In this document: piece by piece, positions 7,079 to 14,802 of the stretch
Position numbering within the stretch: position 1 is the stretch's first letter
Layout of the letters: the number at the start of each line of letters is the position of its first letter
Assembly: GCA_009777095.1 (NCBI GenBank)
Contig: WRMN01000020.1
Span: forward strand, 1 to 32,040
Reading direction: 5' to 3'
Length of the DNA stretch: 32,040 nucleotides
From: Bacteroidales bacterium
GTDB lineage: Bacteria > Bacteroidota > Bacteroidia > Bacteroidales > UBA932
The notes under the pieces: generated by a model
Database searches by the model: none
Seen by the model: only the letters and a program-made list of their open reading frames with translations
What the model was told of the DNA's origin: nothing
Made by a program: the position numbers and the translations under genes

Positions 7079-9391
7079 ATGAATATGAAATCGTTTTTTT
7101 TTACCATTCTGTTTGGACTTTTCTCTGTATGCGCATCTCAGGCTCAGTCAATATTGGAAAAGAGTTGGAGTTTTGAGGAATCAATCATGTTCCTGGCAAA
7201 TTCCAATGAGGACATACTTTTCGCACGGAATATTGACGACAGTTTAAATTATTATGAACATTTAGCGATGTCTTATGTAGGTGTTGGCGACTTCGCAAAT
7301 GCAGTGAAGACATTGGAAAAAGCGCTTGATATTTATGAAGATACTTTCGGATTGGAAAGTTTGGAATATGGTTATGGCGCTAATCTAATGGCATGGATTT
7401 ATTTTTCTCATGGGTATTATGCCGAGGCGCTTGATTATTATATTGCAGCTACGAGGGCTTGCCGAATTTCGGACAATTTTTCAGGCATGAAAACCAATTT
7501 TGAAAGTGCAATTAAAATGTATCTTTTATTGGCTCAATATGACTATGCTGAAGAGTTCTTAACCGACCTGAATGAGACTTATGACATTTATCCTCAACTA
7601 AAAGAAACTCCCGATTACATCATGCATTTACATAGTTGGGCAAAACTGTATGAGAGCACAGGACGAGATGATTTGGCTTTTCCTTTATATGTGGGATTTG
7701 TTAATTATTTCCTAACAAACAAATCATCGGAAATGTTTATGGTTTTTGCTTCTCTCTTGGGCGATGTGGCGAATTTCTTTTTTAAAATTAAGCAATATGA
7801 ATTAGCCGAAATTAGTTTTGATATATTGCATAAAGCAAGGGAAGGCGTTTCGGAAAATGATAGAGATAAATATCTTTCTATTGCACGGGATTATTTTCGG
7901 AAGCAAGGAGATGAAATGACGGACGAACAATTGCTGGAATTGATAAGCGGGCTTCCGGAAAACAATAGATACGGAGCAGCAACCGATTATCTTTTTTTGG
8001 CGCGGTATTATTATTGGAAGAAAGATGATGAAAAAACCGACAAGCTATTACCAAAGACAAACAGGTATTATGCTGATTTGATGAAAAATAACGCTTTATA
8101 CATACATGAAACGGCAAGAGAGGATTTTTGGACGTCGTTGGAGTTTAATTATAACTTTTTTTATTCAGCGGCAAGAAATTCTTCGTCGCCGGAGTTATGG
8201 TCATTGTGTTATAATAATCATCTAAAACTTAAATCAGTGCTTCTAAATACCGGCATAGAAGAAAGAGAAACGTTGCGAAAAGTTCCTGTAACCAAAAAGC
8301 GGAATATTACATGGAAAGACATTCAAGGTAGCTTAAAGGCGAATGAAGCTGCCATCGAATTTATAACTTTTGATGATAATGACGGACTTGAAAATTCCGG
8401 CCACCGCTATAGCATGGCTTTATTGATAAAGAAAAGTGCTGCTTATCCGGAAATGATAAAACTTTTTGAACAAAAGGAATTAGAATTGATTGTGCAACAG
8501 TATAAAAAAATTGAAAGTTTTAATGTTAATGGTCTATATAAGGATCCTCGACTATATGATTTGATTTGGAAGCCTTTGGCAAAATTATTGGAGCAAGACG
8601 ACATTTCAAAAGTGTATTTCAGTGTTTCAGGAGATTTGAATACCGTGGCCTTTCATGCTCTTCGAGGTGAAAGCGGCTATTTAGGGCAAAAATACTATTT
8701 ATACCAATTATCTTCTACCGGCAAATTGGTAAGTGAAAATTTAGATGATCGCATTAACCGGACAAGCGCTGTTATTTATGGCGATATTGATTATGGTAAG
8801 GGAGAATACGAAAATTTGGAATTGGGCAAACAAAAAATAGAGGAGATAGGCTCCCTTTGTAAAACAATGGGAATCCCTGTAACCTTTTTTACCGGAAAAA
8901 ACGCAACAAACGATTCTTTTACAAAGATGAGCAATGCAGCTCCGGGGAATTTATTTATTATCACACATGGATTTTACGATCTTCCGGACGAAAGGCAGAA
9001 ACATCCTTTGCTGAGAACCGGATTGCTGCTTTCAGATGCCAATGATCCTGCTAAAAATGGGAGAATCTTTGCAGAAGAAATTGCAGGAATGAATTTATTC
9101 GGTTTGGATTTAGTCGTTTTATCGGCTTGCATAACCGGATTGGGAGATATTCACAACTACGAAGGAGTTTTTGGCTTACAACGCGCCTTTAAATTAGCCG
9201 GAGCTAAAAGCATTATCATGAGTTTATGGAATATCCCAAATGAGAAAACAGCCATATTTACACGGATTTTTCTGGAGCAATTAGAAAGGAACAAATCTAA
9301 GCGCGAAGCTTTCAGGGAAGCACAGCGGAGACTGATGCAGGCGCCTCACGCTGAAGTTGAAGATTGGGCAGGATTGATTTTGTTGGATTAA
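7079..9391 (+). CDS. Exported TPR-CHAT caspase-like protease
   Basis: This 770-residue protein starts with a signal peptide (FFFTILFGLFSVCASQAQ, cleavage near residue 23). The next 300 or so residues are helical, with TPR-like repeats ('GDFANAVKTLEKALDIYEDT', 'GYYAEALDYYIAA'). The C-terminal third is a CHAT domain (caspase HetF-associated). The catalytic dyad is visible: His630 in I-I-T-H-G and Cys684 in VVLSACITG, followed by the family's EGVFGLQRAFKLAGAKSIIM and SLWNIP. Both residues are present, so the enzyme should be active. CHAT proteins are clan CD peptidases, usually activated by partner binding to the TPR part. The signal peptide would place it in the periplasm, where the C-terminal part of its membrane-anchored neighbour should lie. 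An alternative start at 7085 (Met3) is possible. Confidence 0.9.
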   Translation: MNMKSFFFTILFGLFSVCASQAQSILEKSWSFEESIMFLANSNEDILFARNIDDSLNYYEHLAMSYVGVGDFANAVKTLEKALDIYEDTFGLESLEYGYGANLMAWIYFSHGYYAEALDYYIAATRACRISDNFSGMKTNFESAIKMYLLLAQYDYAEEFLTDLNETYDIYPQLKETPDYIMHLHSWAKLYESTGRDDLAFPLYVGFVNYFLTNKSSEMFMVFASLLGDVANFFFKIKQYELAEISFDILHKAREGVSENDRDKYLSIARDYFRKQGDEMTDEQLLELISGLPENNRYGAATDYLFLARYYYWKKDDEKTDKLLPKTNRYYADLMKNNALYIHETAREDFWTSLEFNYNFFYSAARNSSSPELWSLCYNNHLKLKSVLLNTGIEERETLRKVPVTKKRNITWKDIQGSLKANEAAIEFITFDDNDGLENSGHRYSMALLIKKSAAYPEMIKLFEQKELELIVQQYKKIESFNVNGLYKDPRLYDLIWKPLAKLLEQDDISKVYFSVSGDLNTVAFHALRGESGYLGQKYYLYQLSSTGKLVSENLDDRINRTSAVIYGDIDYGKGEYENLELGKQKIEEIGSLCKTMGIPVTFFTGKNATNDSFTKMSNAAPGNLFIITHGFYDLPDERQKHPLLRTGLLLSDANDPAKNGRIFAEEIAGMNLFGLDLVVLSACITGLGDIHNYEGVFGLQRAFKLAGAKSIIMSLWNIPNEKTAIFTRIFLEQLERNKSKREAFREAQRRLMQAPHAEVEDWAGLILLD

Positions 9392-9407
9392 TTAGTAAAA
9401 TGCAAAT

Positions 9408-11450
9408 TTAGCGCTTCTGTGCCGATAATATCATCTTCTTCACCTGCTCATACACATTCTCTCCTGTGAAACCAAGCTTTTCATCAAGCACCTTGTAGGG
9501 AGCGGAGAAGCCGAAGGATTCCATGCCCCAAATTGCGCCGTCGGCACCCACCAAGCCTTGCAGGGTTACAGGCAATCCGGCGGTCAGGCCGAATTTTTTC
9601 ACGCCCGTCGGCAAGACCATCTCCTGATAAGCCGTCGGCTGACTGCGGAACAGGCCTTCGGAAGGAACCGACACAATGCGCAGTTTCATGCCCTCATTAC
9701 GCAGCAAGGCAGCGCCTTCGACCAAGGTAGCCACTTCGGAGCCCGAAGCCAACAAAATTACATCAGGGTTGCCGTCGCATTCTACGATATAAGCACCCTT
9801 AGCTGCTTGCAGCGCTTCCTCGTAACGATTGGCCGCAGTCGGAAGGTCTTTGATGTTTTGCCGCGACAAGATTAATGCCGTGGGCGTGGCTATATTTTCC
9901 ATGGCTAACTTCCAAGCAACGGTAGCTTCGTGCACATCGGCGGGGCGCAACACCAACATAGAGTTATGCCCCTTGTGGTTCTTTAGTTTTTCCATCAGGC
10001 GTATCTGCGCTTCCTGTTCCACCGGTTCGTGGGTAGGACCGTCTTCGCCTACGCGGAAAGCGTCGTGGGTCCAGATAAATTTCACCGGCAATTCCATGAG
10101 CGCTGCCATGCGCACCGCGGGTTTCATGTAGTCGGAAAATACGAAGAAGGTGCCGCAGGCGGCAATTACGCCTCCATGCAGCGCCATGCCCATACAGAGA
10201 CAGGCCATGGTCAATTCGCTCACGCCCGCCTGCAGGAAAGCTCCGCTAAAATCGCCCCGTGCAAAGGCTTTAGTGTTCTTCAAAAAACCGTCGGTCTTGT
10301 CGGAGTTCGACAAATCGGCCGAAGACACAATCATATTTTCAACCTTCTTTGCCAACACGCCGAGCACAGTGGCAGAGGCTGCCCGCGTTGCCTGACCCGC
10401 TTTTTGTTCAATGGACGCCCAGTCAATCGCAGGAATTTTTCCATTGAAGAAATCCTGCATTTTAGCCGCCAAAACAGGATTAGCTGCTGCCCATTTTTCC
10501 TGTTGGGCGCGCTTTTCGGCTACTATCTGCTTTAATTCAATAGCGCGTTGATGATACAATTCCGCTACTTCGGGGAAAATGCAGAAAGGATCGGCGGGAT
10601 TGCCGCCCAAATTTTTCACCGTAGCCTCAAAGGAAGCTCCTGCATCGCTAAGTGGCTGTCCGTGGGTAGCGCACTTGTTTTCATAGCTGCCGCCTTCGGC
10701 TGTTACTGCGCCCTTACCCATAATTGTCTTACCCATAATCAGCACAGGACGTTGCGTTTCGGCCTTAGCTTCGGTTAAAGCCGCACGAATTTGCTGCACA
10801 TCGTGACCGTCTATAGTCAGCACCTTCCAGCCCCAGGCCTCGTATTTTTTCGCTACATCTTCGTCGGTTACTTCTTTCACGGTGGTAGAAAGCTGAATAT
10901 CATTAGCATCATAAAACATTATCAGGTTATCCAAGCCCAAATGACCTGCGATGCGGCCTGCTCCCTGCGAAATTTCTTCCTGAATACCGCCGTCTGAAAT
11001 ATAGGCATAAATCGTATGGTTAATCACCTCGCCGAAACGCGCCTGCAGGAATTTGGCGGCGATGGCAGCACCCACAGCGTAGGTATGCCCCTGACCTAAA
11101 GGCCCTGAGGTGTTTTCCACTCCGCGGGGCACATCTACTTCGGGGTGCCCGGGTGTAATGCTGCCCCATTGGCGGAATTGTCTAAGCTCTTCCGTGCTAT
11201 ATTTTCCTGTAAGAGCTAATATGCTGTATAACATAGGCGACATGTGTCCGGGGTCTAAGAAAAAGCGGTCGCGCCCCTCCCAATTCGGTTGCTGCGGGTC
11301 ATGTACTAAAAATTCGGAATACAGGACGTTTACAAAGTCGGCGCCGCCCATTGCGCCGCCGGGGTGCCCCGATTTGGCATTTTCCACCATGGCTGCAGCT
11401 AAGATGCGAATGTTGTCGGCTGCACGGTTCATTAGATTTAAAGAATTCAT
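9408..11450 (-). CDS. tkt: Transketolase
   Basis: This 680-residue protein has the full transketolase layout. The N-terminal thiamine-diphosphate domain has KSGHPGGAMGG at residues 25-35, LGQGHTYAVG and SDGGIQEEISQGA. The central pyrimidine-binding domain has FFVFSDYMKPAVRMAALM, THDAFRVGEDGPTHEPVEQ with its conserved His, and LRPADVHE. The C-terminal domain is also present. It transfers two-carbon ketol units in the non-oxidative pentose phosphate pathway, in the cytoplasm. Length is typical. It converges with the CHAT gene, ending 16 bp from its stop with no visible terminator between them. It diverges from trxA. Its promoter and an unusual orphan terminator lie just upstream. Confidence 0.97.
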   Translation of the reverse strand: MNSLNLMNRAADNIRILAAAMVENAKSGHPGGAMGGADFVNVLYSEFLVHDPQQPNWEGRDRFFLDPGHMSPMLYSILALTGKYSTEELRQFRQWGSITPGHPEVDVPRGVENTSGPLGQGHTYAVGAAIAAKFLQARFGEVINHTIYAYISDGGIQEEISQGAGRIAGHLGLDNLIMFYDANDIQLSTTVKEVTDEDVAKKYEAWGWKVLTIDGHDVQQIRAALTEAKAETQRPVLIMGKTIMGKGAVTAEGGSYENKCATHGQPLSDAGASFEATVKNLGGNPADPFCIFPEVAELYHQRAIELKQIVAEKRAQQEKWAAANPVLAAKMQDFFNGKIPAIDWASIEQKAGQATRAASATVLGVLAKKVENMIVSSADLSNSDKTDGFLKNTKAFARGDFSGAFLQAGVSELTMACLCMGMALHGGVIAACGTFFVFSDYMKPAVRMAALMELPVKFIWTHDAFRVGEDGPTHEPVEQEAQIRLMEKLKNHKGHNSMLVLRPADVHEATVAWKLAMENIATPTALILSRQNIKDLPTAANRYEEALQAAKGAYIVECDGNPDVILLASGSEVATLVEGAALLRNEGMKLRIVSVPSEGLFRSQPTAYQEMVLPTGVKKFGLTAGLPVTLQGLVGADGAIWGMESFGFSAPYKVLDEKLGFTGENVYEQVKKMILSAQKR

Positions 11451-11493
11451 ATTTAAGGTTTTATTATATTATGCAAATATATTTTGAATACGA

Positions 11494-11524
11494 CAAAAAT
11501 ACTAATTTTTACGGGGAAAACAAA
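11494..11524 (-). promoter_or_regulatory. Probable tkt promoter
   Basis: On the minus strand, TTTG (11521-11524) is followed after 19 bp by TATTTTTG (11494-11501). This is a good match to the Bacteroidota -33/-7 pattern, 43 bp before the tkt ATG. The -33 box is embedded in the T tract of the terminator-like hairpin next to it. Confidence 0.6.
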
Positions 11525-11555
11525 AAAAAGACAGCCGGGAACCACCCCGGCCGTC
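11521..11555 (-). terminator. Orphan intrinsic terminator facing tkt
   Basis: Read on the minus strand, a 10-bp stem (GACGGCCGGG / CCCGGCTGTC) with a 6-nt loop is followed by eight T residues. The one imperfect pair is a G.U wobble on the minus-strand RNA but an A.C mismatch on the plus-strand RNA, so the minus strand is the folding strand. No gene lies upstream of it on that strand (trxA is divergent). It may end a small RNA or act as an attenuator ahead of tkt. Confidence 0.6.
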
Positions 11556-11576
11556 ACTAACCAAACCTTAAAACCT

Positions 11577-11624
11577 ATGAAAACTGATTTGATAATAAGA
11601 CTACAAAAAATGAAAAAGGTTTAA
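11577..11624 (+). CDS. Possible 15-codon leader ORF upstream of trxA
   Basis: An ATG at 11577 opens MKTDLIIRLQKMKKV followed by TAA. It is preceded by CTAACCAAACCTTAAAACCT, an A-rich leader like those before real Bacteroidota starts; a similar string precedes the surface-protein start near 3340-3365. It ends about 70 bp before trxA. It could be a leader peptide, a relic of a lost gene's start, or chance. There is no homology evidence. Confidence 0.25.
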   Translation: MKTDLIIRLQKMKKV

Positions 11625-11643
11625 TCGTTCAATAAAAAATTTT

Positions 11644-11651
11644 TACCTTTG
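11644..11651 (+). promoter_or_regulatory. Probable -7 box of trxA
   Basis: TACCTTTG matches the TAnnTTTG consensus, 43 bp before the trxA ATG. A weak -33 (TTTA at 11620-11623) lies 20 bp upstream of it. Confidence 0.55.
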
Positions 11652-11694
11652 TAGTACGAATTTTTATAAATTTTTACATAAAAAACTAATTATC

Positions 11695-12009
11695 ATGGCT
11701 TTAGCATTAACAGAATCAAATTTTGACGAAGTAATAAATTCAGGCAAACCAGTATTGGTTGATTTTTGGGCGACCTGGTGCGGCCCCTGCCGCGCAATTG
11801 CCCCCATTATTGACGAAATCGCCCAAGAGTATGAAGATAAGGCGATTATATCAAAATGCGATATAGAAAGCGCCGGCGACATTGCCATGCGCTTCGGTAT
11901 TCGCAACATTCCCACGCTTTTATTCTTTAAAAATGGGGAAATGACGGACAAATTGGTGGGCGCACAGTCCAAATCGGCCATTACCGCCAAACTTGACGCA
12001 CTGATTTAA
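11695..12009 (+). CDS. trxA: Thioredoxin
   Basis: This 104-residue protein is the usual size for thioredoxin. The redox-active WCGPC motif (Cys29, Cys32) follows FWAT, and the conserved cis-proline is Pro73 in R-N-I-P-T. It reduces cytoplasmic protein disulfides, recycled by thioredoxin reductase (not in this window). There is no signal peptide. One extra cysteine (Cys55) lies outside the active site. It has its own promoter. A repeat-filled 161-bp gap separates it from the next gene, so cotranscription with the beta-barrel gene is uncertain. Confidence 0.95.
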   Translation: MALALTESNFDEVINSGKPVLVDFWATWCGPCRAIAPIIDEIAQEYEDKAIISKCDIESAGDIAMRFGIRNIPTLLFFKNGEMTDKLVGAQSKSAITAKLDALI

Positions 12010-12030
12010 TAGTGGTTAGTGATTAGTGGT
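12010..12030. repeat. Stutter repeat TAGTGGTTAGTGATTAGTGGT
   Basis: The word (T)TAGTG recurs three times with small variation immediately after the trxA stop. It belongs to a style of repeat seen at five other places here (15694, 18665, 19033, 22509, 24152). Confidence 0.6.
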
Positions 12031-12036
12031 CGCATC

Positions 12037-12160
12037 AGGAAGCAATCTACAATCTTCATCAACCTTCAATCGTCATTGCGAGGAACGAAGCAATCTACAA
12101 TCTTCATCAATCTTCCACCGTCATTGCGAGGTACGAAGCAATCTACAACTTTCAACAAAT
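12037..12160. repeat. GTCATTGCGAGG-family repeats, three copies
   Basis: A partial copy (12037-12062) and two fuller copies (12071-12110 and 12119-12160) of CGTCATTGCGAGGAACGAAG followed by CAATCTACAA lie in tandem, with CTTCATCAA tails. They fill the gap between trxA and the beta-barrel gene. Related copies occur at 15804-15848 and, inverted, at 22364-22415. This resembles dispersed REP-like intergenic repeats; no REP-associated transposase is in the window. Confidence 0.8.
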
Positions 12161-12170
12161 TAAACATTTC

Positions 12171-12698
12171 ATGAAAAAATTACTTATCTTATTGACCGTA
12201 TTGGTAGTAGCGGGAAGCGCAGAGGCCAAAATACGGGTAGGGCTCAAAGGCGGACTGAATTTCGCTTCTTTCCCTAAGTCTAACGTGTACGTTTTTGACA
12301 ATCGTACAGGCTGGCATATCGGGGGCATGATGAATATCGGCTTACCATTATTCGGATTAGCAGTACAACCTGAGTTTATGTACAGTTCAAAAGGTGCAGA
12401 TGGCGCCTCGTCCGGCTACGTAGAAATCCCTGTTGACCTGCAATGGGGCTTCAAACTTCCCTTGTTGCGTCCTTATCTGTCGCTTACCCCTTATATGAGT
12501 TATGCTGTAAACAGCAATATGCCAATGACCGATATTAATAAGTGGGACGGCGGCATTGGCGTCGGCGCAGGAATAGATATTTGGAAACTTCAACTGTCGA
12601 TAAAGTACTTTTGGGGCTTCGGTAAAGTAACGGACCTCCTTGGCAGTCCGTCTCCGCAAAATCGCAATCTAATGCTTTCTCTCGGCATTTTCTTATAG
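12171..12698 (+). CDS. Small outer-membrane beta-barrel protein (PorT-like fold)
   Basis: This 175-residue protein starts with a signal peptide (LLILLTVLVVAGSAEA, cleavage near residue 19). The rest alternates hydrophobic and polar residues in short strands separated by glycine-rich turns: VGLKGGLNFASF, GWHIGGMMNIGLPL, LAVQPEFMYSSKG, GGIGVGAGIDIW. It ends in an aromatic/hydrophobic strand (LMLSLGIFL). This is typical of the 8-stranded outer-membrane barrels (PorT/OmpW-like) abundant in Bacteroidota. No specific ligand or partner can be named. The polyprenyl synthase gene begins at the base right after its stop, so the two are likely cotranscribed. Confidence 0.75.
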   Translation: MKKLLILLTVLVVAGSAEAKIRVGLKGGLNFASFPKSNVYVFDNRTGWHIGGMMNIGLPLFGLAVQPEFMYSSKGADGASSGYVEIPVDLQWGFKLPLLRPYLSLTPYMSYAVNSNMPMTDINKWDGGIGVGAGIDIWKLQLSIKYFWGFGKVTDLLGSPSPQNRNLMLSLGIFL

Positions 12699-13673
12699 AT
12701 GGATTTATTACTGGCAGCAAAGGGTTTCTTAGGGAACAACTGGACGGAATTTGAATGTTTTTATCGCTCTGCCTTGCGGAGCGATATTAGTTTATTGAAC
12801 ACTATTAACGACTACCTGCTGCAACATTCAGGCAAGCAATTGCGCCCTTTGCTTACTTTAATGGCCGCCGAGCTATGCGGTAAAATTACTAACAGCACTT
12901 ACATGGCTGCCACTGCGACAGAGATGGTGCATACCGCCTCCCTGTTGCACGATGATGTGGTGGACAATGCCAACCTGCGGCGCGGCGCGCCCACCGTTAA
13001 GGCTCTGTGGAAATCGCAGGCAGCCGTACTCACCGGCGACTATTGGCTCTCGCGCGCCTTTCAGTTGGTGGTGCAGCACGGCGAACACCGTTTGCTGCCT
13101 ACCTTCACCGCCTGCTTGGTCAATCTCTCCGAAGGGGAATTGTACCAACTGTCGAAAGCGCAGGCCTTAGATACCACTCAAGAGGATTATTACGCCATTA
13201 TAGGCAAAAAAACTGCCTCCCTCATGGCTTCCTGCATGGAGGCGGGCGCTATTACCGGAGGCGGCAATGATACAGACGTTTCGAGTATGAATAAAGCCGG
13301 CTATGCCTTAGGCTTAGCTTTCCAAATTCGCGACGACATATTTGACTTCCGCAAAACTAATCTTTTCGGCAAACCTACCGGCATTGACCTGCGCGAACAA
13401 AAAATTACCCTCCCCCTCATTTGCGCCTTAAAAAATGTGGACGGCAACAAACGAAAAGAAGTTATTAATGAGGTGAAAAAAGCGGCAAAAAACATCGGCT
13501 CCGCTAACAGGGTTAGGAGTTTTGTTAAGCGGCAAGGAGGCATAGAAGCTGCACAATCTCTACTACAAGAACACATAAATGAGGCCATTACAATATTCTT
13601 ATCCTACCCCGAAACCCAAACCCGACAATACCTGATTAACATAGCGCAATTTTTGGCCGGAAGGGAAGAGTAG
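12699..13673 (+). CDS. ispB: Polyprenyl (octaprenyl-type) diphosphate synthase
   Basis: This 324-residue all-helical protein has the two aspartate-rich motifs of trans-isoprenyl diphosphate synthases: LLHDDVVD (first Asp at residue 85) and Q-I-R-D-D-I-F-D-F (Asp212, Asp213). It also has GKQLRPLLTLMAAE and GKPTGIDLREQKITLPL. It condenses isopentenyl diphosphate onto an allylic primer. The residues before the first DDxxD are small/hydrophobic (HTASLLH), consistent with a long-chain product such as the menaquinone side chain. The exact chain length cannot be read from sequence, so ispB is used in its general sense. The start abuts the preceding barrel gene's stop. Confidence 0.9.
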   Translation: MDLLLAAKGFLGNNWTEFECFYRSALRSDISLLNTINDYLLQHSGKQLRPLLTLMAAELCGKITNSTYMAATATEMVHTASLLHDDVVDNANLRRGAPTVKALWKSQAAVLTGDYWLSRAFQLVVQHGEHRLLPTFTACLVNLSEGELYQLSKAQALDTTQEDYYAIIGKKTASLMASCMEAGAITGGGNDTDVSSMNKAGYALGLAFQIRDDIFDFRKTNLFGKPTGIDLREQKITLPLICALKNVDGNKRKEVINEVKKAAKNIGSANRVRSFVKRQGGIEAAQSLLQEHINEAITIFLSYPETQTRQYLINIAQFLAGREE

Positions 13674-13713
13674 GTCAATTAGCCACGTTATTAAAGCGCT
13701 AAGAACGAAGGAA

Positions 13714-13960
13714 ATGGATAACAAAAATAATAATAAATTACAAATCCGTAATAGCACGGCTGAATTTTTGATTTTTACAAAAAATGCCACAGGCGAAACA
13801 ATAGAAGTTCGCTTACAGAGAGATGCAATTTGGCTAACGCAAAAATTAATTTCTGCATTGAGAGACAACTTGTGCAAAATTTGCACAAGTTCAAATAGAA
13901 GGGAATAGACCAATTATTTGAATCTGACTTTGACAAAGAAATAAAATAAATAGAAAAAAA
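13714..13960 (+). pseudogene. RhuM-family protein remnant
   Basis: A short frame from ATG 13714 to a stop at 13908 reads a plausible RhuM N-terminus (IEVRLQRDAIWLTQKLISAL; family members read '...VRLxxxxxWLTQxxxAxLF'). From about 13868 the homology moves to the +1 frame, which reads CAKFAQVQIEGNRPII, a conserved RhuM segment. It then stops, and the third frame gives LFESDFDKEIK before another stop. The roughly 40 residues normally lying between WLTQ and CAKFAQVQ are missing, as is most of the C-terminal half. This is a gene decayed by deletion and frameshift. RhuM-like proteins often accompany type I restriction loci, but none is nearby. The rest of the 474-bp gap (13674-14147) holds only the promoter of the next gene. 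Confidence 0.7.
13867..13891. repeat. 25-bp perfect palindrome
   Basis: AACTTGTGCAAA, one central A, then the exact reverse complement TTTGCACAAGTT. It falls on the frame-change point of the RhuM remnant, within the CAKFAQV codons. Confidence 0.85.
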
Positions 13961-14032
13961 CTTACACAGCTGATAATCAAACGATTATTAAAAATAAATT
14001 ATCAAAGTCAAGAGGTTTCTTGATAAATGATG

Positions 14033-14062
14033 TTGCTGTATCAAAAATTGTTGCTACCTTTG
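14033..14062 (+). promoter_or_regulatory. Probable promoter of small barrel gene
   Basis: TTG (14033-14035), a 19-bp spacer and TACCTTTG (14055-14062) match the Bacteroidota -33/-7 pattern, leaving an 85-nt leader before ATG 14148. Confidence 0.6.
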
Positions 14063-14147
14063 TTCTTGTAATACGCAATCAGGAACTTTAACGGTAATTA
14101 TATGTAATGTATAATAGGGTTGTGTTTAATTTAAAAACTATACAATT

Positions 14148-14615
14148 ATGAAAAAAATTCTTCTTATTGCCGTATTGGCAATCATCTCGTTAGGCGCGTA
14201 TGCGCAAAGTTACGAAAAATCGCTCGGTTTGCGTCTGGGTCGGCCGGTAGGGCTTACCTACAAACAATTTGTTTCATCGGCCAATGCCATTGAAATTATC
14301 GCCGACCTTGACATTTTTGAAAAGCATGTATTTAAATTAAACGGCTCGGGATTTTTCTTATGGCAATCGAACCTTGGCGAACCCGGATTAGACTGGTTCA
14401 TTGGCCCCGGCGCTTCGGCAGGTCTATTCTTTATTGATGTGGAAGGCGACAAGGCGACAAGATTTAATGTGTCGGCCAATGCCTTGATCGGCTTGGAATA
14501 TAAGTTCGCCAACGCTCCCATAGCGCTGTCTGCCGATTTCGGCCCTCGCTTTTATTTCTTAGATGACGTAGGCTTTTATTGGGGCGGCGCCTTAACCGTG
14601 CGTTATACCTTTTAA
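14148..14615 (+). CDS. Small exported outer-membrane beta-barrel protein
   Basis: This 155-residue protein has a clear signal peptide (ILLIAVLAIISLGAYAQ, cleavage near residue 20). Short amphipathic strands follow, ending in a typical outer-membrane C-terminal strand with terminal Phe (GGALTVRYTF). It contains GLRLGRPVGLTYKQF, WFIGPGASAGLFF and LSADFGPRFYFL. It resembles many uncharacterised Bacteroidota outer-membrane proteins of about this size. It is monocistronic: its own promoter lies upstream and a strong terminator 42 bp downstream. No ligand or partner can be proposed. Confidence 0.75.
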   Translation: MKKILLIAVLAIISLGAYAQSYEKSLGLRLGRPVGLTYKQFVSSANAIEIIADLDIFEKHVFKLNGSGFFLWQSNLGEPGLDWFIGPGASAGLFFIDVEGDKATRFNVSANALIGLEYKFANAPIALSADFGPRFYFLDDVGFYWGGALTVRYTF

Positions 14616-14656
14616 ATTCGGAAATAGAAACCCTTAAACCTTGAAAATACCTTTCC

Positions 14657-14691
14657 TGTCGACTAAAGCGCTTGTTTTAGTCGACATTTTT
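14657..14691 (+). terminator. Intrinsic terminator after small barrel gene
   Basis: Perfect 11-bp stem TGTCGACTAAA / TTTAGTCGACA with an 8-nt loop, followed by TTTTT. It separates the barrel gene from the ribosomal-protein promoter. Confidence 0.85.
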
Positions 14692-14711
14692 AATTTATTA
14701 ACACAAGGCTG

Positions 14712-14741
14712 TTGATATTTCAAAAAAATATACTATCTTTG
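14712..14741 (+). promoter_or_regulatory. Probable promoter of rplM-rpsI operon
   Basis: TTG (14712-14714), a 19-bp spacer and TATCTTTG (14734-14741) match the Bacteroidota housekeeping promoter. The leader to the GTG start at 14803 is about 55 nt. Confidence 0.7.
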
Positions 14742-14802
14742 CAGCCCCTAATTTATAGGGAAATCGCAACAAATTAATAGTATTAACCTAAAAATCAAGA
14801 AA

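Noticed and set aside
5650-9391. CRISPR-associated (type III-E) TPR-CHAT locus
   Set aside because: No Cas7-11, repeats or spacers are present, and the CHAT protein has a signal peptide; only the regulatory logic is comparable.
10029-10535. 168-codon plus-strand ORF
   Set aside because: Antisense to transketolase, whose motifs are unambiguous.
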